Under the pieces are notes generated by a model. The model did not search any database and was not told where the DNA came from. It worked only from the letters and a program-made list of their open reading frames with translations. The position numbers and the translations under genes are program-made. This document shows positions 32,733 through 41,304 of a DNA stretch of 64,000 nt, piece by piece (within the stretch, counting starts at the first letter, position 1; every line of letters begins with the position of its first letter). The stretch lies in NCBI GenBank assembly GCA_017999615.1, contig JAGNLM010000003.1:1-64000 (forward strand). The letters run 5' to 3'. Source of the DNA: Gammaproteobacteria bacterium (GTDB taxonomy: Bacteria; Pseudomonadota; Gammaproteobacteria; JAABTG01).

Positions 32733-33740
32733 ATGGGTATCGACTTGTCCGTCATCTGGATGGTGCTGATCTTCTTCGGCGTGATGATGTACGTGGTCAT
32801 GGACGGCTTCGACCTCGGCATCGGGATCCTCTTCCCGTTCGTGCCCGCGGAGCACGACCGCGACGTGATGATGAACACCGTCGCCCCGGTTTGGGATGGC
32901 AACGAGACCTGGCTGGTGCTCGGCGGGGCGGCGCTGATGGCGGCGTTTCCGCTGGTGTACTCGGTGGTGCTGAGCGCGCTCTACCTGCCCCTCGTCTTCA
33001 TGCTGCTCGGTCTCATCCTGCGCGGGGTCGCCTTCGAGTTCCGCTTCAAGTCCCACGACCACGAGCGCCATCTGTGGGACAAGGCGTTCATTCTCGGCTC
33101 GCTCAGCGCCTCCTTCTTCCAGGGCGTCGCGCTCGGGGCCTACATCCAGGGGATCCCGGTGGTGGACCGCGCCTTCGCCGGCGGTCCGTTCGACTGGGTG
33201 GCGCCGTTCCCGCTGTTCACGGGGCTCGGGGTCGTAGCGGCGTACGCGCTGCTCGGCAGCACTTGGCTCATCCTGAAGACGGAGGGGCCGCTGCAGGCGA
33301 CGATGACGGGGCTCACCCGCCCGCTGCTCTGGGTGCTCCTCGGCTTCATCGTGGCGGTGAGCGTGTGGACCCCGCTCAGCCAGGAGTCGATCGCCCGGCG
33401 CTGGTTCACGTTGCCGAATACGATCTTCTTCTCTCCCGTGCCGCTACTGGTGGCCGTCTTCTCGCTCAGGTTGTGGCGGCCCCTGCAGGGGGAGCCGCAC
33501 GCCGCGCCGTTCCTGTACGTGCTGGGGCTCGTGTTCCTCGGCTACACCGGGCTCGCCATCAGCCTGTGGCCCATGGTGATCCCGCCCGACGTCACGCTCT
33601 GGGAGGCGGCCGCACCCCTGCAGAGCCAGGGCTTCGCCCTGCTCGGGGCTCTCGGGATCATCCCGTTCATCCTGATGTACACGGCCTGGTCCTACTACGT
33701 CTTCCGCGGCAAGGTGCGGGCGGGCGAGGGCTACCACTGA
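32733..33740 (+). CDS. cydB: Cytochrome bd ubiquinol oxidase subunit II, CioB-like
   Basis: A 335-aa integral membrane partner of CydA with eight predicted helices. Characteristic stretches are 'MDGFDLGIGILFPF', 'WDGNETWLVLGGAALMAAFP' and 'GVAFEFRFKSHDHERHLWD', all typical of CydB/CioB. The gene begins 5 bp after cydA. No CydX-like small subunit could be found downstream; instead a 121-bp repeat element follows, then the convergent nhaD gene. Confidence 0.95.
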   Translation: MGIDLSVIWMVLIFFGVMMYVVMDGFDLGIGILFPFVPAEHDRDVMMNTVAPVWDGNETWLVLGGAALMAAFPLVYSVVLSALYLPLVFMLLGLILRGVAFEFRFKSHDHERHLWDKAFILGSLSASFFQGVALGAYIQGIPVVDRAFAGGPFDWVAPFPLFTGLGVVAAYALLGSTWLILKTEGPLQATMTGLTRPLLWVLLGFIVAVSVWTPLSQESIARRWFTLPNTIFFSPVPLLVAVFSLRLWRPLQGEPHAAPFLYVLGLVFLGYTGLAISLWPMVIPPDVTLWEAAAPLQSQGFALLGALGIIPFILMYTAWSYYVFRGKVRAGEGYH

Positions 33741-33751
33741 GAAACGGGGAG

Positions 33752-33872
33752 AAACGGGGACATTCTGCATTCCCGCCGAGCCAAGTGCGGCGCGGCTCTC
33801 CGCGCCATCACCGCCGGTGCCGCGGAAGCCTTGATCCGCCTTGCTCTCCGGAAACCCAGAATGTCCCCATTT
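33752..33872 (-). mobile_element. 121-bp inverted-repeat element, copy D (reverse orientation)
   Basis: Compared with copies A-C it is inverted but has exactly the same 121-bp length. Its ends are AAACGGGGACATTCTG (one mismatch) and CAGAATGTCCCCATTT. It fills the space between the convergent cydB and nhaD genes; the nhaD stop codon is 5 bp from its edge, in the extended flank. It may serve as their common terminator. Confidence 0.8.
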
Positions 33873-33877
33873 CCATT

Positions 33878-35161
33878 TCAGCCCACGAGCTGGTGCTGGA
33901 GCAGGTAGGCGGCCGCGCCCGCGAAGTAGCCCACCAGCGCGAGCCCGCTGATCCGGCGCACGTACCAGAAGAAATCGATCTTCTCGAGCCCCATCGCGGC
34001 GACGCCCGCTGCCGACCCGATGATGAGGATCGACCCTCCCGTGCCCGCGCAGTAGGCGAGGAACTCCCACAGGAAGTGGTCCGGGGGATAGGTCGTGAGG
34101 CTGTACATCCCCATCGACGCGGCCACGAGCGGCACGTTGTCCACGATGGCGCTGACGACCCCGATGATGAGCACGATGACGTCGAGGCGTCCCACCGTCT
34201 CGTTGAGCCACTGCGCCAGCGAGGAGAGCACGTGGGTGTGCTCGAGCGTGGCCACCGAAAGGAGGATGCCGACGAAGAACACGAGCGAGCCCATGTCGAT
34301 GCGGGTCAGCGCGTGGACCAGCGTGAAGCGGTACTTGTCCTCGTCGTTCTTGCGCCGGTGCAGGAGGTCTCCCACCAGCCACAGGATCCCCAGGCCGAAG
34401 AGGACGCCCATGAACGGAGGCAGGTGGGTCACCGTCTTGAAGGCAGGCACGGCCACCAGGATACCGAGCCCCAGGACGAACATCAGATTTCGCTCGAACG
34501 GATTGGTGTGCAGTCCGTGATCCACGTCGACCACCGTCCTGCCCACCACCAGCCGGCCGCGCAGGGCGTAGGCCGTAATCGCGAGCGGCACGATCATGCT
34601 GACGAGCGAGGGCAGGAGGACGGAGGTGACGATGGCGCCTGCCGTGATCTGGCCGCCGATCCAGAGCATGGTGGTGGTGACGTCGCCAATCGGGGACCAC
34701 GCACCTCCCGAGTTGGCGGCGATCACGATGATGCCGGCGAAGAAGAGTCGGTCGTCGTGATTCGCCAGGAGCTTGCGCATGAGCGAGATCATCACGATCG
34801 TGGTCGTCAGGTTGTCGAGGATCGCGCTGAGGAGGAAGGTTACGAAGGCCACCATCCACATCAACGACGAGAGGTGCGAGGTGCGGACGCGCTCCGTGAT
34901 GACCTCGAAGCCGTTGTGGGCGTCGACGACCTCGACGATCGTCATGGCACCCATCAGGAAGAACACGACTTGCGCCGTGCCCATCAGCGAGTGGCCGAGC
35001 TCCTCGTTCAGCACGTGCGGATCGCCCGCGGCGAGTGCGTAGATCGTCCACAGCACGCCGGCGCCCAGAAGTGCGGACGCGGACTTGTTGATCTTGAGAG
35101 GGTGTTCCAGGGCGATGGCGGCGTAGGCGATCACGAAAAAGACGACGATTGCGGTGATCAT
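33878..35161 (-). CDS. nhaD: NhaD-type Na+/H+ antiporter
   Basis: A 427-aa ion transporter with about 12 membrane segments. 'LSAILDNLTTTIVMISLMRKLL', 'AANSGGAWSPIGDVTTTMLW' and 'AIVDNVPLVAASMGMY' are the paired conserved NhaD/ArsB-superfamily motifs. NhaD members expel Na+ or Li+ in exchange for protons and are common in salt-tolerant bacteria. The ATG at 35161 is used because GGAAGG lies about 9 nt upstream and it gives the normal N-terminus; the frame extends to 35251. Monocistronic. Confidence 0.92.
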   Translation of the reverse strand: MITAIVVFFVIAYAAIALEHPLKINKSASALLGAGVLWTIYALAAGDPHVLNEELGHSLMGTAQVVFFLMGAMTIVEVVDAHNGFEVITERVRTSHLSSLMWMVAFVTFLLSAILDNLTTTIVMISLMRKLLANHDDRLFFAGIIVIAANSGGAWSPIGDVTTTMLWIGGQITAGAIVTSVLLPSLVSMIVPLAITAYALRGRLVVGRTVVDVDHGLHTNPFERNLMFVLGLGILVAVPAFKTVTHLPPFMGVLFGLGILWLVGDLLHRRKNDEDKYRFTLVHALTRIDMGSLVFFVGILLSVATLEHTHVLSSLAQWLNETVGRLDVIVLIIGVVSAIVDNVPLVAASMGMYSLTTYPPDHFLWEFLAYCAGTGGSILIIGSAAGVAAMGLEKIDFFWYVRRISGLALVGYFAGAAAYLLQHQLVG

Positions 35162-35242
35162 GGGACCGGCCTTCCGGAGGGGTAGGGGAAGTGACTTTCT
35201 AACATCTTCCCCGTCAGCTTGAAACAGCCGATGGAAAGAGCC

Positions 35243-35281
35243 GACTGACACAGACGACTGAAACAGACGACTGAAGCGGCT
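35243..35281. repeat. Three tandem 13-bp units upstream of nhaD
   Basis: GACTGACACAGAC / GACTGAAACAGAC / GACTGAAGCGGC. The units lie 80-120 bp upstream of the nhaD start on the promoter side and could bind a regulator, but no promoter boxes are clear. Confidence 0.55.
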
Positions 35282-35348
35282 GGCGGCCCGGCTGGGGCAA
35301 CCTGAGCGAGGACGCCGTGCACGCAGCGCCTCAATCTCGCGCGACCGG

Positions 35349-36053
35349 CTATCGCGCCTGCAGACGGAACCAGAGCATGGCGTCGAACGGAAGGCGGCCG
35401 CGCAGGCGGGTGTCCCCGAGTCCGGTCCCGAGTGCGGCTCCGGGTGCGGCTCCGGGCGCGGCTCCGGGCGCGGCTTCGGGTGCGGCTCCGAGTGCGGGGA
35501 TCTCCTGTGCCCGGGCGACGAGCACCTTCTCGACCGTCGCGTGGGTGATGCGATACCCCGCGGCCGTCAGCGCGGGTTGCAGACGGTCCGTGACCGCGGG
35601 TCCGGAGAGCAGCTCCGCGACGTAGTGGTTGATGTCCTCCCGGTGCGGACGTCCCGTGCGGCGATTCCAGCGCGGGTCGGCAGCGGCCGTGCGGGCGAGG
35701 TGTGCCGAAAGCCAGGGATGGTCGACGAGCCGCCCGAGCGAGATCGTGGAGTAGAACGGCCCGGTCTGCGCTTCGTTCGCAGTTCCGACGGCCTGCTCCA
35801 GCACGGCCACGAGGGCGGTCGGGTCGATCGTGCAGCCCAGATACTTCGGGTGGAACGTGCGCACGCGCAGCACGTGCGGCTCCTGCGTGCTCCTCTCGAC
35901 GCTGAGGGCGCACTCGCCGACGGGACGCGAGGCGAGGACGAGGTCGTCGGCGAAGGCGGGGCGAAGGAGGGCAGCCGCGCCGAGCCCTGCCAGGCCGACG
36001 ACGGCGGCCTGGGCGAGAGCGCCGAGCCGGTGCGGTGTGGGGGCGCCAGGCAC
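35349..36053 (-). CDS. Exported hypothetical protein, 234 aa
   Basis: The protein opens with a long signal peptide (hydrophobic 'AAVVGLAGLGAAALL', cleavage after 'AFA'). The mature part has two Cys, 'GPFYSTISLGRLVDHPW' and 'NHYVAELLSGPAVTDRL', then a Pro-Ala-Gly repeat tract encoded by 12-bp tandem GGCTCCGGGCGC-type units (~residues 190-215), and 'LRGRLPFDAMLWFRL' at the end. Domain family not recognised. The start is GTG without a Shine-Dalgarno. It is separated from nhaD by the 13-bp repeats. Function unknown. Confidence 0.6.
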   Translation of the reverse strand: MPGAPTPHRLGALAQAAVVGLAGLGAAALLRPAFADDLVLASRPVGECALSVERSTQEPHVLRVRTFHPKYLGCTIDPTALVAVLEQAVGTANEAQTGPFYSTISLGRLVDHPWLSAHLARTAAADPRWNRRTGRPHREDINHYVAELLSGPAVTDRLQPALTAAGYRITHATVEKVLVARAQEIPALGAAPEAAPGAAPGAAPGAALGTGLGDTRLRGRLPFDAMLWFRLQAR

Positions 36054-36200
36054 GTGCCGAGTGTATCAGGACCCGGGCGGGACGAGTCCCGCGTCCCGCG
36101 CGCGGGCTGTGCCGGCGCCGGGGCGAGGCCCGCTCGGTTCGGCGGTACCGGTCGAGGCCCGCGAACCGGGCATTCTTCCCACCCACGGCTCGACTACACT

Positions 36201-36315
36201 AAGGCGCCGCGACCGACCTTCGAAGGCGCTGCGAGCGGCCTTCGGCCGACCTTCGGGCGATCCTCGAAGGCGCCGCGACCGACCTTCGGCCGATCCTCGG
36301 CCGACCGCCGGCGAA
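36201..36315. repeat. 22-bp direct repeat and related units upstream of the DUF2721 gene
   Basis: The 22-mer AAGGCGCCGCGACCGACCTTCG occurs at 36201-36222 and again at 36267-36288. Related CTTCGG-CCGAC units fill the space between and after. With the flanks, this is all that the 290-bp gap between the hypothetical gene and the DUF2721 gene contains. Confidence 0.8.
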
Positions 36316-36345
36316 TCGCTTGCCAGTTCACGGAGGGCTCGACCC

Positions 36346-36774
36346 GTGCAGGACCACGTCTCCGAGATCAGCCGGGTCATCCAGCTCGCCGTGGCGCCGG
36401 TGTTCCTGTTGACCGCGCTGGCCACGCTCATCGGCGCCCTGAACGTGCGCCTGGGGCGCATCGTGGACCGCCGCCGTGTCCTGCTGGCCCGGGGGGCCAC
36501 CAGCACCCCCGGAGACCCCTCGGCCGAGGAGCTCACGGTGCTGGCGCGGCGCGGCCGGCTGATCTACTGGTCCATCTTCGCGGCGGTGCTGAGCGCGCTC
36601 CTCGTGTGCCTGGTCGTGGCGACGGCCTTCCTCGGCGCGCTGGTCTCCACGGACCTCTCGCGCGTGGTGGCGACGCTGTTCATCCTCGCGATGCTCTCCA
36701 TGATCGGGGCGCTTGGCGTGTTCCTGCGGGAGGTCTACTACGCGGTGCGCAAGGGGTCGCACCGCCGGGGATAG
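36346..36774 (+). CDS. DUF2721 membrane protein
   Basis: A 142-aa protein with three membrane segments: one near the N-terminus ('VIQLAVAPVFLLTALATLIGAL') and two in the C-terminal half. 'NVRLGRIVDRRRVL' follows TM1 and is the DUF2721 signature. Family function unknown. The GTG is supported by CGGAGGG at 8-9 nt; there is no closer alternative. Monocistronic, with tandem repeats upstream and convergent with selD. Confidence 0.85.
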   Translation: MQDHVSEISRVIQLAVAPVFLLTALATLIGALNVRLGRIVDRRRVLLARGATSTPGDPSAEELTVLARRGRLIYWSIFAAVLSALLVCLVVATAFLGALVSTDLSRVVATLFILAMLSMIGALGVFLREVYYAVRKGSHRRG

Positions 36775-36841
36775 CCCGCACCCGTCCAGGGCCCCGGACG
36801 GGGACCGCGGTTCCGTCCGGGGCGGGCGGTGAGGCTCTGCC

Positions 36842-37882
36842 TTACCGCCCGGAGACGACGATGCGCGGCGCCGGCCCCGCGACCAGGCGTCCGATCACGG
36901 CAGTGGGCACGCCAGCCTCGCGGAAGGCGGCGAGCGCCCCCTCCAGCCGGGAGGGCGCGAAGGCGACCAGCAGCCCGCCCGAGGTCTGCGGGTCCGCCAG
37001 CAGGAGTTGCTGCCAATCGCCGAGGGCGGGGGCGAAATGCACGTGCTCGGCGTAGGCCTCGAGGTTGCTGAGGGCCCCGCCCGGGAACATCCCCTTGCGG
37101 GCGAGGGCGACTGCCTCGGGGTGCACGGGGATGGCTCCCCAGTCGAGCTCGGCGACGACCCCGGCGGCCGTCACCATCTCGTGGAGATGGCCGAGGAGCC
37201 CGAAGCCGGTGATGTCGGTCGCCGCGCTCGCCCCGTGTGCGACCATCACCGCGGCGGCCCGGTCGTTCGCCTGGAGCATCGAGGCGGTCACGTCCCGGGT
37301 GCCCTCCGCGGAGAGACTCTCGGCCTTCAGCGCGGTGGTCATGACGCCGACGCCGAGGGGCTTCGTGAGCACCAGGACGTCCCCGACGCGGGCGCCCCCC
37401 TTGAGGATCAGGCGGTCGTGGTGGCAGACCCCGTTCACCGCGAGCCCGAAGAGCGGCTCGGAGTTCTTCACGGTGTGGCCCCCGACGACGGGCACGCCGC
37501 AGGCGGCGGCCGCGTCCATCATCCCGCGGAGCACCTCGGCGAGCACGTCGAGGGACAGGCGGAAGTCGGGAAAGCCCGCGATGGAGAGCGCGGACACGGG
37601 CCGCGCCCCCATGGCGTAGACGTCCGAGAGGCTGTTGACGGCGGCGATGGCGCCGTAGTCATAGGGATCGTCGACCACGGGGGTGAACACGTCGACCGTG
37701 CTCACCAGCGCCAGGTCGTCGGTGAGGCGCACGACGCCGCAGTCGTCGGGCGCGCCGACGCCGACGATCACGTCCGGGTGCTTGTAGAGCGGCAGCTTGC
37801 GCAGGACCTGCGACAACTCGGCGGGGCCGAGCTTCGCCGCTCAACCGGCACAGGTGGCGAGTTGCGTCAGTCGGATTTTCAT
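36842..37882 (-). CDS. selD: Selenophosphate synthetase SelD, selenocysteine-containing
   Basis: Makes selenophosphate from selenide and ATP for Sec-tRNA and selenouridine synthesis. The full gene begins ATG at 37882 ('MKIRLTQLATCAG'), then an in-frame UGA at codon 14 (37841-37843), then 'AAKLGPAELSQVLRKLP' and the standard SelD body ('GAPDDCGVV', 'ITGFGLLGHLHEM', 'QTSGGLL'). The UGA sits where the catalytic Cys/Sec is found, three residues before the conserved Lys. A hairpin follows as expected for a bacterial SECIS. An automatic call would start at 37816 and lose the active site. Confidence 0.93.
37817..37831 (-). promoter_or_regulatory. Candidate bacterial SECIS hairpin in selD
   Basis: Beginning 9 nt after the UGA, the mRNA can form the perfect 6-bp stem CUCGGC/GCCGAG with a 3-nt loop. 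Position and size fit a SelB-binding bSECIS. Recognition detail (bulged U, apical GU) is not obvious, so this is a structural inference. Confidence 0.55.
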
Positions 37883-38055
37883 GGGTCTCCGGGAGGTGCG
37901 GAACGAGCCGGGCGTGGCCCTTCGTGGGCCCCCGCTCGGGAGGCCAGTATACCGGGCCCGCCGCCCCAGGTTACGGCACCGGCCGGCAGCCCTCGCCGTC
38001 GGTCTCCCGCACGACGCCTGGCCTCGTCGCGGCCCGCCGCGCCGGAGGTTCGTCG

Positions 38056-39000
38056 TCATCCCGGGCCCGCGTCGAGGCCGAGCCCCTCCAGGAGGATCGC
38101 CCCCAGCCCCCGCAGCGGCGCGACGCCGCGGAGCTCCTCCCCGCTGAGGGGGACTCTCGCGACCGGCATGCCCCCCGCGAGCTCCACCAGGCGGCGCACG
38201 TAGGGCTCCTGGCGCGCGTGCATGCCCGCCAGGACCTCGGAGCCGTCCCCCTCCGCGACCCGGTTGACGACGAGGCCCCCCACTTCGAATCCCGCCTCCC
38301 TCAGGGCGAGGAGCATCCTCTCGGCCTGGTGGACCACCAGGGCCTCGGGGTTGGCCACGATGAAGAACCGGGTCCGCTCGAGGAGAAAGCCCGCGAGCTG
38401 CGCGGACCGCTGGACCCACTCCTCCATGACCGTGGCGAGGGTCTTGCGGTTGGCGACCATGCCCGCGAGCCGGTCCACCGCCTCGTAGACCCGGGCGCCC
38501 GCCCGCAGGTGCTGCCGCATCAGCTTCGGCATCCCCAGGAGCTTGAGGGTCTCCCCCGCCGGGGCGGTGTCCCAGATGATCCTCTGGTATCGGCCCCCCT
38601 CGGCCATCTCCCGGATCATGTCCAGGAGGGTCTCCTCGCGCAGCGCCGGGGCGGTCCCGATGTAATCGAGGAGGTCGAGTTTCCCCTCCTCGAGCATCCC
38701 CTCCACGTCCATGATGTGGGAGAGGATGTGGAGGAAATCGGGGCCGAACTTCTCTTTCCACACCCGCGCGACCGTGTCCTGGGTGATCTCCAACGCGTCC
38801 AGTGTGGGGAGGATGGGTGTCGTGGTCCCTCCGATCTCCACGCGGTAGATGTCGGCGAGGGACGGGGCGGCGTCCGAGGTGAGGTGGAGCGTCCTCACCC
38901 CCCGGGAGGCCAGCGCGACGGCGACGGCCGCCGAGCAGGTGGTCTTGCCGACACCGCCCTTCCCGCCGAAGAGGAGGAGCCTCGTGTCCTGTCCGCTCAT
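38056..39000 (-). CDS. ArsA/Get3-like ATPase
   Basis: A 314-aa single-domain ATPase of the ArsA/GET3 family. It has a deviant P-loop 'GGKGGVGKTTCSAAVAV' (residues ~10-26), 'TSDAAPSLADIY' (switch-like), and 'IIWDTAPAGETLKLLGMP' (switch II with DTAPAGET). In arsenite efflux systems ArsA energises ArsB, but single-domain homologues also have other roles; no arsenic genes adjoin it. The ATG at 39000 or 39012 can start it; neither has a clear Shine-Dalgarno. It lies 173 bp upstream of selD on the same strand and is divergent from hisF. Confidence 0.85.
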   Translation of the reverse strand: MSGQDTRLLLFGGKGGVGKTTCSAAVAVALASRGVRTLHLTSDAAPSLADIYRVEIGGTTTPILPTLDALEITQDTVARVWKEKFGPDFLHILSHIMDVEGMLEEGKLDLLDYIGTAPALREETLLDMIREMAEGGRYQRIIWDTAPAGETLKLLGMPKLMRQHLRAGARVYEAVDRLAGMVANRKTLATVMEEWVQRSAQLAGFLLERTRFFIVANPEALVVHQAERMLLALREAGFEVGGLVVNRVAEGDGSEVLAGMHARQEPYVRRLVELAGGMPVARVPLSGEELRGVAPLRGLGAILLEGLGLDAGPG

Positions 39001-39150
39001 GCGGGTGTCCATGTGTGGTAAAACAGCGCGCCCGGCGGGTGGGAGCCTGTCGGGCGCCGGGTGACGGGGAGCCTGATGGCCGAAACGCGTCGAAGAGCGC
39101 GTCGAAGAGCGCGTCGACGAGACTGGGACAAGACGGGGGTGCACGGAACC

Positions 39151-39909
39151 ATGATCAAGATTATGCCCTGCCTGGACATGAAGAACGGACGAGTCGTGAA
39201 GGGGATCCACTTCGTCGACATCAAGGATGCCGGAGACCCCGCCGAGAATGCCGCCCGCTATCAGCAGGAAGGCGCCGACGAGCTCGCCATGCTGGACATC
39301 GCCGCAACCCTGGACAACCGCAAGACCCGTCTCGAGTGGGTCCGCAACGTCGCCGGCGTGATCGACATCCCGCTCACGGTCGGGGGCGGCATCTCGACCC
39401 TGCAGGACATCGAGCTGCTTTTCGAGGCCGGCGCGGACAAGGTCTCCATGAACAGCGCGGCGGTGAGCCGGCCGGAGCTCGTGAGCGAGGCCGCGAAGGC
39501 GTTCGGGCCCGAGCGTGTCACCGTCGCGATCGACGCGCGCCGCAATGCGGCCATGCCCTCAGGGTTCGAGCTGGTCGTCTCCGGCGGGACCCGGGCGGTG
39601 GGCAAGGATGCCGTGGAGTGGGCCCGGCAGTGCGAGGCGCTGGGGGCCGGCGTGATTCTACCCACCAGCATGGACGGCGACGGCACGCAGCAGGGCTACG
39701 ACATCCCCTTCACCCGCGCCATCTCCCAGGCCGTCCGCGTGCCCGTGGTCGCCTCCGGCGGGGCCGGCAAGCTCGAGGATTTCGAGGAGGCCGTCACTCA
39801 GGGCGGCGCGAGCATCCTGCTCGCGGCCTCGGTGTTCCATTACCGGCTCCTCAGCATCCGGCAGGTCAAGGAGTACCTGCGCGGGAAGGGGCACGCGGTC
39901 GTTCTCTGA
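39151..39909 (+). CDS. hisF: Imidazole glycerol phosphate synthase subunit HisF (stand-alone)
   Basis: A 252-aa TIM barrel. It carries both catalytic Asp residues: 'IMPCLDMKNGRVVKG' (Asp9) and 'TVAIDARRN' (Asp near 125), plus the phosphate loop 'LTVGGGIST' and 'PTSMDGDGTQQGYD'. HisF cyclises PRFAR-derived ammonia adduct to IGP and AICAR in histidine synthesis. It lacks hisH or other his genes as neighbours, and its sequence (e.g. 'MDGDGTQQG', N-terminus) is somewhat divergent, so a paralogous role cannot be excluded. The ATG at 39151 gives the usual start. Upstream 39085-39121 holds GCGTCGAAGAGC-type 12-bp repeats. Confidence 0.85.
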   Translation: MIKIMPCLDMKNGRVVKGIHFVDIKDAGDPAENAARYQQEGADELAMLDIAATLDNRKTRLEWVRNVAGVIDIPLTVGGGISTLQDIELLFEAGADKVSMNSAAVSRPELVSEAAKAFGPERVTVAIDARRNAAMPSGFELVVSGGTRAVGKDAVEWARQCEALGAGVILPTSMDGDGTQQGYDIPFTRAISQAVRVPVVASGGAGKLEDFEEAVTQGGASILLAASVFHYRLLSIRQVKEYLRGKGHAVVL

Positions 39910-39973
39910 CCGGCGGCCTCCGGCGGGTGCTCTGGGACCGGCGCCCCTGACGGGCGCCCTCTGATCGGCGCCC

Positions 39974-40375
39974 TCAGTTTCGGGAGGCGAAGTAGGCTGC
40001 GATGTCGGCGAAGTCCTGGTGGCTGCCCCTGGCAAACCGCTGCATGGTCTGGCTGGGGCGGCTGCCGTCCTTGAAGGCCTTCAGCGCCCCGATGATCTTC
40101 TCTTCGCCGAGGTTTCCGATCCGCGGGTTGCCGGACCTGCCCTCGCCCTTCTCTCCGTGACAGGCGATGCAGGCGGTCGCCTTCTGCTTGCCGGCGGCGG
40201 GGTCTCCCGCCGCGTGGGCGGCGGGGCTGAGCGTCGCCAGCCCGAGGACTGCCACCCCGAGGACTCTCAGCCTGAGCAGCGCCATCCCGGCGGCGGTGAT
40301 GGTGGTGGTGATGGTGGCGGAGGCCGTCGCGGTCGCGGTGGCGGGGGCGGCGGTGGCGATCCGGTGTGCCTTCAT
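39974..40375 (-). CDS. Small c-type cytochrome (cytochrome c553-like)
   Basis: A 133-aa periplasmic electron carrier. The haem-binding motif 'CIACHGEKGEG' follows 'DPAAGKQKATA'; the distal Met is in 'SRPSQTMQRFA'. Signal peptide core is 'LLRLRVLGVAVLGLATL', cleaved after 'AHA'. The first 30 residues are a Thr/Ala repeat encoded by GGT-type tandem trinucleotides. The ATG at 40375 is preferred because GGAGGAAGGAAGG adjoins it; an ATG at 40285 would remove the repeat. It is the last gene of the five-gene minus-strand operon. Confidence 0.85.
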   Translation of the reverse strand: MKAHRIATAAPATATATASATITTTITAAGMALLRLRVLGVAVLGLATLSPAAHAAGDPAAGKQKATACIACHGEKGEGRSGNPRIGNLGEEKIIGALKAFKDGSRPSQTMQRFARGSHQDFADIAAYFASRN

Positions 40376-40389
40376 CCTTCCTTCCTCCC

Positions 40390-41304
40390 TCACTCGAACT
40401 CTTCGGACTCCTCCGCGGAATAGAAGAGAACGCGCTCCTCGCTCCCCATCTTCCCGGGGGTGCAGTGCAGGAGGTGCTCCTGCCCGCTCGCGCGCGCGGC
40501 CCGCGCCCTCTCCTCCAGCTCCTCCAGCTTGCGCACCACGCCCTGCTCGCGCAGGAGCGTCTTGATCTCGGCGAAGAGGGGCTCGCTGCCGTAGAGCAGC
40601 GTGCCTTCGTGGAGGATCTTGCAGGCGACCATGCGCTTGAAGTCGTCGAATCGCAACTGCTCGCGCACGCGCGACATCTTCTTCACGACGTAGTCGATCT
40701 CCTCCCGCACCGAGGGGGTCACGAGCGCCCTGTACTTGTGCCGGTAGATGGCCTCGTCGAGGCGCCTCACGAGCTCGTCCGGAACGTCGTCCGTCGCGAT
40801 CGCCACGAGGTCGATGTCGGAGCCGTGGACGAGCTCCCCGGTGCTGCGCTCCGGGCGCGGGACCCGGTGCGCCATGCGATAGACGATGTCGCCGGCAAGG
40901 ATGACGCAGACCCGTTCCTCCGGCCAGGAATCCCCCAGCTCCCTGCGGATGCCGTCGACGAAATGGCGAGCGAGCTCTTCCTTCTGCCGGCTCGTCTCGT
41001 CGATGCGCGAGGTGACCTCCCGCGCCCGCTCCTCGAGGGGCTCGGGGTCGCCCGAGAGCCCGATGACCGAGTAGGTGAGGAACTCCCTCAGGATGGAGGG
41101 CGAGAGACGGGCGTAGCCCTCCACCTGCCGGTCGAGCCGCAGGTAGCGCCGGCCCAGCGTCCTCGTTTCCAGCGCCGGCGAGGTGCGGCACGCCTGCCAG
41201 AGGGCGAGCGGACTCTCGCCCCGCAGGTGGTCGCGGATCTCGATCCCCGTGAGGGGGCCCGCGGTGCGGACGAGCTCTGCGACGGCCCTCTCGAGCGGGC
41301 TCAA
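40390..41304 (-). CDS. Nucleotidyltransferase-like protein, 304 aa
   Basis: The middle of the protein has 'VHGSDIDLVAIATDD', the GS-x10-DxD-type signature of the nucleotidyltransferase fold (here Gly-Ser then Asp-Ile-Asp). An N-terminal winged-helix-like region ('LTGIEIRDHLRGESPLALWQ') precedes it and a helical C-terminus follows ('RFDDFKRMVACKILHEGT'). Specific family not recognised; an adenylyltransferase modifying protein or RNA is possible. Its ATG overlaps the nagB-like stop (ATGA), so it is co-translated with that gene; cytochrome c follows 14 bp after its stop. Confidence 0.6.
   Translation of the reverse strand: MSPLERAVAELVRTAGPLTGIEIRDHLRGESPLALWQACRTSPALETRTLGRRYLRLDRQVEGYARLSPSILREFLTYSVIGLSGDPEPLEERAREVTSRIDETSRQKEELARHFVDGIRRELGDSWPEERVCVILAGDIVYRMAHRVPRPERSTGELVHGSDIDLVAIATDDVPDELVRRLDEAIYRHKYRALVTPSVREEIDYVVKKMSRVREQLRFDDFKRMVACKILHEGTLLYGSEPLFAEIKTLLREQGVVRKLEELEERARAARASGQEHLLHCTPGKMGSEERVLFYSAEESEEFE

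Noticed and set aside
32624-35185. Long plus-strand frame across cydB, the repeat element and the antisense of nhaD
   Set aside because: cydB and nhaD in their own frames are complete membrane proteins; this frame has no recognisable motif.
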